Source: Gammaproteobacteria bacterium
GTDB taxonomy: Bacteria > Pseudomonadota > Gammaproteobacteria > Arenicellales > JAHEKD01
Assembly: GCA_024638545.1 (NCBI GenBank)
Contig: JAHEKD010000007.1
Location: 4,468-16,141 of the forward strand
DNA length: 11,674 nt
Direction: 5' to 3'
The notes beneath the pieces are model-generated. The model saw only the letters and a program-made list of their open reading frames with translations. It ran no database searches and had not been told where the DNA came from. Within the stretch, counting starts at the first letter, position 1; each line of letters begins with the position of its first letter. The translations under genes and the position numbers were made by a program. Shown piece by piece: positions 6,444 to 11,674 of the stretch.

Positions 6444-6928
6444 TGGATCAACTGGCGCTGGTGATCGGATTATCCCTGCTGTTCGGTTCAGGGCTGATTG
6501 GCGGGGTCTTCTTTGCATTTTCATGTTTCGTGATGAAAGCCCTGGCCCGCCTGGCCTCCTCCACCGGTATTGCGGCGATGCAGTCTATTAATATCGTCGT
6601 CATAAACCCCCTGTTCCTGGGTGTTTTCATGGGAACTGCCCTGCTCTCGCTCGGCATGCTTGGCTACACTATTGGGTGCGGTGCAGATCCTTCAGCCTTG
6701 TACTATCTGGGCGGCAGTATCATATATCTTGCCGGCACTTTTGTTATCACCCTGAGTATTAACGTGCCGCTGAATAATAAGCTGGCTGCCGTTTCAGCCT
6801 GTGACCCTGCAAGCAGTTGCATATGGGATCGCTACCTGACTCGGTGGACATTTTGGAACCACGTGCGCACAATGGCCGCAATCATGGCGGCACTACTTTT
6901 CACTCTGGGCTTTATGCAAAACGGGTGA
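6443..6928 (+). CDS. DUF1772-family membrane protein
   Basis: This 161-residue protein shows the DUF1772 signatures GGVFFAFSCFVMKALARL (20-37), IAAMQSINIVVINPLFLGVF (43-62), NVPLNNKLAAV (107-117) and the tail YLTRWTFWNHVRTMAA (131-146). Membrane helices are expected at about 5-28, 55-78, 86-106 and 141-158. The family includes proteins described as anthrone-oxygenase-like, but the biochemical role in bacteria is unclear. The start ATG shares its A with the TGA stop of the NmrA-like gene (TGATG), so translation is very likely coupled. It is the last gene of the operon. No convincing terminator follows. Confidence 0.9.
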   Translation: MDQLALVIGLSLLFGSGLIGGVFFAFSCFVMKALARLASSTGIAAMQSINIVVINPLFLGVFMGTALLSLGMLGYTIGCGADPSALYYLGGSIIYLAGTFVITLSINVPLNNKLAAVSACDPASSCIWDRYLTRWTFWNHVRTMAAIMAALLFTLGFMQNG

Positions 6929-7330
6929 GCTAATCGAGAAGTTCATCGAGCGGCTTCATCGTCCAAGATGCGCTTTGCACACACAGATCACTCAATGCCG
7001 GCATTAATAATACTGACAGCAAAGAACGTTAAACTAGCATACAGATATGCGATTAACTTAAATTTATATGCGCAGCCTGTGATCATTATTATCCGGCGCC
7101 GCGTGTATGTGTGCAGGTTCCCCACTCAACTCAGGTTGGCTGATTAATTAGGACTATACGTGAAAAATCCGGGTTTTATGTTTGCTATATTCAGGTCGAC
7201 CCTGCTGACCGGCCTCGCTTGTGCGTGCGCATCTAACTACCGTGTTGTTGGCAATTCTGGATATAGAACTATTTATGGTTGCGTGTTCAGAACTGATTAT
7301 ATTGCCAGCAATATTCATAGCGTGGTGAAT

Positions 7331-7948
7331 ATGCTAGTGTGTCTGTTTTCAGGATGTTTCCTTTTATTTTTTGCAGGAACTGCTATGGCGATTGAAGAAC
7401 CCAATTACACACTAATAGAAAAGTCAGGGGACTATGAGTTACGTGCTTACAGCCCTAAAATCCTGGCAGAGACGCTGGTATCAGGCTCGGCGGACAGCGC
7501 ATCAAGCGCTGGATTTAAGTTGATCGCGGACTATATTTTTGGTAACAACACCTCAGCAGGAGGTGACAGTGATAAAATCAGCATGACTGCACCGGTTACC
7601 ATGGCGCCTAATTCCGAAAAAATCAGCATGACAGCGCCGGTAAGCATGCAGCAAGCCAACGGACAGTGGCGCGTACATCTTGTCATGCCGAGTCAGTACA
7701 CCCTGGACTCCTTGCCAAAACCTAATAACCCGTCAGTGACCCTGCGTGAGGTGCCGGCTGCGAATTATGCAGTCATTCGTTTTTCCGGTCTAACCGGCGA
7801 AAATAAAGTTGCACAAAAAACACAAGCGCTGATGGCGTGGCTGGATAGCAAGGGCATCACCCCCACCGGCAATCCTGAGCTGGCGCGCTATAACCCACCC
7901 TGGACGTTACCGTTTTTACGTCGCAATGAAATCATGGTGGCATACTAG
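7331..7948 (+). CDS. Exported SOUL-family heme-binding protein
   Basis: The frame reads NYTLIEKSGDYELRAYSPKI, then the paired motifs KISMTAPVTM and KISMTAPVSM, VHLVMPSQYTLDSLPKPNNP, and ends WTLPFLRRNEIMVAY. This is the SOUL family of heme- or tetrapyrrole-binding proteins. Starting at the ATG at 7331 gives 205 residues with a clear signal peptide, MLVCLFSGCFLLFFAGTAMA, and a cleavage site after AMA. That implies a periplasmic or exported protein. A longer version beginning at GTG 7160 has a better ribosome site (AGGA, 6 bases upstream) and adds 57 residues, including a second hydrophobic segment. Those residues do not look like the family and would bury the signal peptide. The ribosome site before 7331 is weak, so the start is not settled. 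No neighbour points to a specific role. Confidence 0.85.
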   Translation: MLVCLFSGCFLLFFAGTAMAIEEPNYTLIEKSGDYELRAYSPKILAETLVSGSADSASSAGFKLIADYIFGNNTSAGGDSDKISMTAPVTMAPNSEKISMTAPVSMQQANGQWRVHLVMPSQYTLDSLPKPNNPSVTLREVPAANYAVIRFSGLTGENKVAQKTQALMAWLDSKGITPTGNPELARYNPPWTLPFLRRNEIMVAY

Positions 7949-7974
7949 CCTGCCCTGAATTTCAACTCGTTATA

Positions 7975-7991
7975 TCGTTTACATTAAACGA
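7975..7991 (+). terminator. Possible Rho-independent terminator after the SOUL gene
   Basis: TCGTTTA (7975-7981) and TAAACGA (7985-7991) are exact reverse complements around CAT. A T-rich stretch (GTTGTTTTTG) begins a few bases later. The stem is AT-rich and the T-run is displaced, so it would be a weak terminator. Confidence 0.4.
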
Positions 7992-8104
7992 ACGTTGTTT
8001 TTGTAAAGTTGACTTCCCCGCTCTGCAAGGCCATATTGGCGTTTCAGCATGGGGCCCGGCCAGCAGGCTGACCCATTTCTTAGGAAACATAGGAGGCAGC
8101 CAAT

Positions 8105-8452
8105 ATGACAGACATACCAAACACAGAGTTTCTGAACTTCATCGATCATCCTGTTACCGTCGAATACAGCCAGCACGGTTCGGCAATGGTTCCGCTTAAT
8201 CAAGGCAATAACCCTGTTGATATAACAGGATTCAGAAAAGTAAATATAATGATAGGTACAACAACCGCCAGCTCATGCACGATGTATATGGGTAAAATTA
8301 GCGGCGTAACGCTGGCGAACAGTTACGATATTCCGCTTGATCATAAAATACACACGTTTAATGTTGTTGGACCGCAAATGGTACTTTGGTTAAAAGGCGG
8401 CAAGCCAATGACGAGCGAAAATGTGAAAATCTGGATTTATCTCAGTTCCTGA
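8105..8452 (+). CDS. 115-residue protein of unknown function
   Basis: The ATG at 8105 follows AGGAGG by about 8 bases, a strong ribosome site, which supports a real gene. The product is predicted to be mostly beta-strand: FLNFIDHPVTVEYSQHG, HGSAMVPL, GFRKVNIMIG, TMYMGKISGVTLANSYDIPL, THTF-like alternation and a tail KIWIYLSS. It has no signal peptide, no membrane helix and only one cysteine (C58). I do not recognise the family. The shape suggests a compact beta-sandwich or barrel, perhaps a binding or structural subunit. It stands alone, with 156 bp before it and no partner in the same transcript. Confidence 0.75.
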   Translation: MTDIPNTEFLNFIDHPVTVEYSQHGSAMVPLNQGNNPVDITGFRKVNIMIGTTTASSCTMYMGKISGVTLANSYDIPLDHKIHTFNVVGPQMVLWLKGGKPMTSENVKIWIYLSS

Positions 8453-8560
8453 ATGATCAGACGACTCGTTTGGGACCGAACTCAGTTGAAATTAGTTCTC
8501 ATATGCCGAGCCTGTAAATCTATTTAGTATCATGCGTGGGTACATCAGGCAGCCCAACTT

Positions 8561-8589
8561 TTGCTAAACTGGCCATATCAAAATATAAA
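8561..8589 (+). promoter_or_regulatory. Promoter of the asparaginase-domain gene
   Basis: TTGCTA (8561-8566), a 17-bp spacer and TATAAA (8584-8589) form a good sigma70-like promoter. Transcription would start near 8596, only about 3 bases before the ATG at 8599, which has no ribosome site. Confidence 0.5.
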
Positions 8590-8598
8590 CGCAATAGT

Positions 8599-9102
8599 AT
8601 GAGCAGATCTAAAATTAATATCCTGGCGTGTGGCGGAACTATCGATAAAATTTACTTTGATGCAAAGTCTGATTACCAGGTGGGTGAACCCCAGATTTCG
8701 AGAGTGCTGCGCGAAATGAATGTTAATTTTGACTATGACGTTCAGTCAATCTTGCGCAAGGACAGCCTTGAGATAGACGATGCCGATCGTGCAAAGATCC
8801 GCCGGGCAATTGAGACTTGTGACTCAAACTCTGTTTTGATAACGCACGGTACTGACACGATGATCAAGACGGCGAAGTCTCTCAACGGAATACCGGATCG
8901 TACGATCGTGCTCACCGGGTCGATGGAACCTGCCCGAATTCGTGACACTGACGCTGTCTTCAATATTGGTTGCGCCGTTGCCGCTGTTCAAGCGCTTTCA
9001 CCAGGTGTGTACATTGTCATGAGCGGACGAATTTTCGATCCCTACAAGAGCCGAAAAAATATCGCTGCGAATGTATTCGAAGAAATTGATGGCCAGACTT
9101 AA
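8599..9102 (+). CDS. Short stand-alone asparaginase-domain protein
   Basis: This 167-residue protein matches only the N-terminal domain of type I asparaginases. It has the first catalytic threonine in ACGGTIDKIYFD (T14) and the second threonine with its aspartate in ITHGTDTMIKTA (T85, D86), then VLTGSMEPARIRDTDAVFNI (104-123) and a tail with GRIFDP. Full enzymes are about 320-350 residues. A separate family of short versions of roughly this length exists in many proteobacteria, so this is probably complete rather than truncated. Whether it hydrolyses asparagine is unknown. The ATG at 8599 is chosen because the homology begins directly after it and a promoter lies just upstream. A GTG at 8536 would run through that promoter. 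It appears to be transcribed alone. Confidence 0.85.
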   Translation: MSRSKINILACGGTIDKIYFDAKSDYQVGEPQISRVLREMNVNFDYDVQSILRKDSLEIDDADRAKIRRAIETCDSNSVLITHGTDTMIKTAKSLNGIPDRTIVLTGSMEPARIRDTDAVFNIGCAVAAVQALSPGVYIVMSGRIFDPYKSRKNIAANVFEEIDGQT

Positions 9103-9209
9103 TCTGCGTTTGTGTAATTTTCGTACCACTCTTGAATAACCACTGAGCGGGCTAGCGGCAGACCTATCTTGAAGGGCTGTTGAAAGATCTTAAAAAAGAG
9201 TAGCAGCTC

Positions 9210-9271
9210 CAGAACTTTAATTAACACAGGCTACAGACTCCTGGCCGATTGACGGGAGCCTGTAAGTTCTG
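9210..9271. repeat. Two-part inverted repeat overlapping the operon promoter
   Basis: Outer arms CAGAACTT (9210-9217) and AAGTTCTG (9264-9271), and inner arms ACAGGCT (9226-9232) and AGCCTGT (9257-9263), are both exact reverse complements. On the right side the two arms are contiguous; on the left they are separated by 8 AT-rich bases. The right arms fill most of the -35/-10 spacer, so this could be an operator. It would not be fully transcribed from that promoter. Confidence 0.5.
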
Positions 9272-9277
9272 TTTAAC
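9249..9277 (+). promoter_or_regulatory. Candidate promoter of the aldehyde dehydrogenase-CoA ligase operon
   Basis: TTGACG (9249-9254), a 17-bp spacer and TTTAAC (9272-9277) resemble a sigma70 promoter. The predicted start near 9284 leaves about 20 nt of leader before the ATG at 9305. Confidence 0.45.
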
Positions 9278-9304
9278 TGAAGAAATAATCAAAATGAAAC
9301 TAGC

Positions 9305-10744
9305 ATGATGGCAAACACAGCACAACAAACTCAACAAAACGATGAAGTAATCCAGGCACAGCAGGTTGTCGATGGTCTCCTGCGCAAAGCCAGGGTCGCG
9401 CAGCAACAATTTGCCAATGCCTCACAGCAGCAGGCTGATGATGCGGTCACCGCACTGGCATGGTCACTGTATCGCAGTGATAATGCCAAACGGCTGGCGG
9501 AGCTCGCCGTCGAGGATACCGGTCTTGGAAAGGTCGCCGACAAGATCATCAAAAACACGCGCAAAACCTTCGGCACACTGCGTGATTTATCAAGGGCAAA
9601 AACAGTCGGCATTATTGAAGAACAACCCGAGCTAGGTCTAGTCAAGTACGCAAAACCGGTGGGCGTCGTGGCGGCGGTCACGCCTTCCACCAATCCGTCA
9701 GCGACCCCGGTAAATAAAGCCATGATGGCGATTAAGGGCTGCAACGCCATTATCATTGCACCCTCACCGGCAGGTCTGAGAACGACGAGCGAAAGCGTGA
9801 ATTTAATGAGACAGGGGCTGGCCCGGGTGGGTGCGCCCGCAGACCTGGTGCAGGTGCTGCCCGCGCCGGTCAACAAGGCCGCCACCAATGCCCTGATGCG
9901 CAGCTGCGATTTATCTGTGGTCACCGGCTCCCAGAATAACGTAAAAGGTGCCTATTCCAGCGGGAAACCCGCAATCGGAGTGGGTGTTGGTAACGTTTGT
10001 GTGATCATCGACGCCACGGCAGATCTTGACGATGCTGCAGCCAAGATCTGCCAGTCTAAAACATTTGATAATTCAACATCATGCTCGTCGGAAAACTCGC
10101 TGGTTATTGTCGATGAAATTTATGACGACGCGATTGCCGCACTGAAATCGGCAGGCGGTTATCTGTGCAGCGCGGATGAGAAAGAAATGATTCAGGAAAG
10201 CCTCTGGCAAAACGGCAAGTTAAATCGCCATTTGATCGCCAAGGATGCTGACCTGTTCGCACACAAGATCGGGCTGGGAACCGGCAGTGAAACAGCCCGG
10301 TTTTTTATGGTTGAGGAAACCGGAATCGGTGATGATTATCTCTTTTCGGATGAAAAACTATCGCTGGTGCTAACCGTCTATCGCGCCGGTGATTTCAGGC
10401 AGGCCAAGAAAACACTCAGCCGGATGCTGAATTACAAGGGCCGCGGCCACTCCTGCGGCATACATACCAGTGAGCTGGCGCACGCCACCGAGCTTGCAGA
10501 AGAGCTTGAGGTTGTCCGGGTGCTCGTAAACCAGGCACATACATTTGGTAACGGCGGTGGATTTAACACCGGCCTGCCCTTCACGCTGAGCATGGGCTGC
10601 GGTACCTGGGGCGGTAACAGTATCAGTGAGAACCTGAATTACCGGCATTTTCTCAATATCACCCATCTGGTGACAACGATTGCTGAAGACAAGCCCAGCG
10701 AGGAAGAATTATTTGGCGAGTACTGGAAAAAATATGGCCGCTAA
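9305..10744 (+). CDS. CoA-acylating aldehyde dehydrogenase, sulfoacetaldehyde dehydrogenase (SauS)-like
   Basis: This 479-residue protein belongs to the acylating branch of the aldehyde dehydrogenase superfamily, which converts an aldehyde, CoA and NAD(P)+ to an acyl-CoA. Visible features are the nucleotide-site motif VTPSTNPSATPVNKAMMAIK (125-144), a GSQNNVKGAYSSGKPAIGVG loop (208-227), the nucleophile C260 in KTFDNSTSCSSENSLVIVD, and GCGTWGGNSISENLNYRHFL (431-450). The SCSSEN context and the C-terminal motif resemble sulfoacetaldehyde dehydrogenases (SauS, SqwD) more than the bifunctional alcohol/acetaldehyde type, but succinate-semialdehyde or other acylating members remain possible. The N-terminal 50 residues are unusually glutamine-rich. 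Two ATGs lie in tandem at 9305 and 9308, neither with a good ribosome site. It is followed after 30 nt by an ADP-forming CoA ligase subunit, matching a two-step conversion of aldehyde to acid with ATP formation. Confidence 0.85.
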   Translation: MMANTAQQTQQNDEVIQAQQVVDGLLRKARVAQQQFANASQQQADDAVTALAWSLYRSDNAKRLAELAVEDTGLGKVADKIIKNTRKTFGTLRDLSRAKTVGIIEEQPELGLVKYAKPVGVVAAVTPSTNPSATPVNKAMMAIKGCNAIIIAPSPAGLRTTSESVNLMRQGLARVGAPADLVQVLPAPVNKAATNALMRSCDLSVVTGSQNNVKGAYSSGKPAIGVGVGNVCVIIDATADLDDAAAKICQSKTFDNSTSCSSENSLVIVDEIYDDAIAALKSAGGYLCSADEKEMIQESLWQNGKLNRHLIAKDADLFAHKIGLGTGSETARFFMVEETGIGDDYLFSDEKLSLVLTVYRAGDFRQAKKTLSRMLNYKGRGHSCGIHTSELAHATELAEELEVVRVLVNQAHTFGNGGGFNTGLPFTLSMGCGTWGGNSISENLNYRHFLNITHLVTTIAEDKPSEEELFGEYWKKYGR

Positions 10745-10774
10745 ACAACTCAGTAAAACCAACCAGGAAATAAC

Positions 10775-11674
10775 ATGAATTTTGAAGAGTATGCGGGTAA
10801 AGCAGTGTTGCGTGATGCGGGCATTAAAACCCCCGGCGGAGCTGTGGCGAGCAGCGTTGAACAGGCACTTCAGATCGCCAACGACATCGGTCCATGCGTC
10901 ATCAAGGCGCAGGTGCCCACAGGCAAACGCGGCAAGGCCGGCGGCATTCAGTTAGCCGGCAACGCCGAGCAGGCCGCTGAGCATACCGCCAGGATTTTAC
11001 AAATGCAGATCAGCGGCTACAGTGTAGAAAAGGTCCTGATTGAGGAACAGGGAGACATCGTGCAGGAGTACTACGCTGCGGTCATGAACGACCCGGCGAC
11101 GAAAGGGCCAATCATTCTCTTTTCGGCGGCAGGCGGCATGGAGATCGAGGAGATTGCCGAAAACCACCCCGGGCAACTGCGCAGACAGGCTATTGATATC
11201 GACGCCGGGCTCGATGAATCAGGCGCACTGAAGTTAATCGATGGCCTGGATTTTGCAGCCAGTCAGAAGAGTGTAGCAAACGTGCTGGTGAAGCTTTACC
11301 GTGCCTACAGTGACAATGACGCCGAGTTAATTGAAATTAATCCACTGGTGTTGTTAGCGAACGGTTCAGTAATTGCGCTGGACTGTAAATTTGTGCTCGA
11401 GGATTCGTCCGTCGCAAGGCAGGCAGAGCTCGCTAAAAAAGGCGCTCCGGATAAACTAACCGAGCTGGAGCAGGCCGCCAAGGAGATGGATCTGAAACTG
11501 GTTGAGCTCGATGGCGATATTGGCGTCATCGCCAACGGCGCCGGCCTGACCATGACAACCATGGACGTGGTCTCACACTATGGCGGCAGCCCGGCCAACT
11601 TTCTTGAAATCGGCGGCGAAGCCTATACCAGGGCGACTGCCGCACTGAATTTACTATTAAAAAAACCCGGGCTT
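10775..11674 (+). CDS. ADP-forming acyl-CoA synthetase beta subunit (SucC-like, ATP-grasp), 3' end missing
   Basis: The frame runs open from the ATG at 10775 to the window edge, giving 300 residues. MNFEEYAGKAVLRDAGIKTP is the usual SucC-type start. CVIKAQVPTGKRGKAGGIQL (41-60) is the ATP-grasp phosphate-binding region, ELIEINPLVL (184-193) supplies the Mg-binding residues, and GDIGVIANGAGLTMTTMDVV (247-266) with GGSPANFLEIGG (270-281) begins the CoA-ligase domain. The family is about 380-400 residues, so roughly 90 are missing. AGGA lies a few bases before the start, and the gene begins 30 nt after the aldehyde dehydrogenase. An alpha subunit (SucD-like) is expected to follow. True succinyl-CoA synthetase is normally beside other TCA-cycle genes. 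Here the partner suggests a different acid, possibly sulfoacetate as in SqwKL-type ligases. Confidence 0.88.
   Translation, partial: MNFEEYAGKAVLRDAGIKTPGGAVASSVEQALQIANDIGPCVIKAQVPTGKRGKAGGIQLAGNAEQAAEHTARILQMQISGYSVEKVLIEEQGDIVQEYYAAVMNDPATKGPIILFSAAGGMEIEEIAENHPGQLRRQAIDIDAGLDESGALKLIDGLDFAASQKSVANVLVKLYRAYSDNDAELIEINPLVLLANGSVIALDCKFVLEDSSVARQAELAKKGAPDKLTELEQAAKEMDLKLVELDGDIGVIANGAGLTMTTMDVVSHYGGSPANFLEIGGEAYTRATAALNLLLKKPGL

Noticed and set aside
7570..7660. Recent internal duplication in the SOUL gene (KISMTAPV twice)
   Set aside because: From memory, paired copies of this motif are common in the SOUL family, and the DNA of the two copies has diverged.
8599..9102. Truncated asparaginase pseudogene
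   Set aside because: Stand-alone proteins of about this length and ending are, from memory, a regular family in proteobacteria, and the frame is clean.
9294..9308. Four-codon frame (MKLA) whose stop overlaps the dehydrogenase start
   Set aside because: It looks like a coupling leader, but such tiny frames are common by chance and there is no strong ribosome site before it.
9331..9924. Long minus-strand open frame of 197 codons
   Set aside because: It lies antisense inside the aldehyde dehydrogenase gene, its translation is serine/alanine-rich without family features, and it has no ribosome site. It is a by-product of the real gene's codon pattern.

Overview
The window looks like chromosomal DNA from an uncultivated or environmental proteobacterium, possibly gammaproteobacterial. 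The grounds are moderate GC content, purine-rich ribosome sites of the GGAGG type, sigma70-like promoters, and bacterial families common in that group (TetR, NmrA-like, DUF1772, SOUL, short asparaginase). Both ends cut through genes. I see no tRNA, rRNA, CRISPR array, transposase or phage structural gene.

Left part, 1-4216. A fragment of a secreted or surface protein with a beta-sandwich repeat (2-337, +) converges on a two-gene minus-strand transcript. That transcript holds a small DUF6623-like protein (1831-2283) followed by a papain-family cysteine peptidase with its catalytic Cys, His and Asn intact (393-1814). Upstream of the pair, 2284-2995 is mostly non-coding. It contains a frameshifted relict (2717-3024, -) that reads as the N-terminal 'PSDC' domain of phosphatidylserine-decarboxylase-like enzymes, plus a weaker candidate relict and two DNA dyads. 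Next to it is an intact, soluble decarboxylase of that superfamily (2996-4216, -).

Middle part, 4449-6928. A TetR repressor (-) is divergent from a three-gene operon (+) encoding a DUF4345 membrane protein, an NmrA-like NAD(P)-binding protein and a DUF1772 membrane protein. The three are tightly coupled by gene overlaps. The 71-bp gap between the divergent start codons holds two overlapping sigma70-like promoters. Across it lie three copies of a TTGACA-N3-TGTCAA palindrome, two of them abutting to make a 34-bp dyad. This is a clear autoregulated switch, and the repressor mRNA is predicted to be leaderless.

Right part, 7160-11674. Three single genes follow on the plus strand: an exported SOUL heme-binding protein, a 115-residue protein of unknown function, and a short stand-alone asparaginase-domain protein. 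After these come a CoA-acylating aldehyde dehydrogenase resembling sulfoacetaldehyde dehydrogenases and, 30 nt later, the beta subunit (ATP-grasp) of an ADP-forming acyl-CoA synthetase, cut off by the window end. Together these two could turn an aldehyde into an acyl-CoA and then an acid plus ATP, plausibly in C2-sulfonate breakdown. A two-part inverted repeat overlaps the promoter predicted for this operon.
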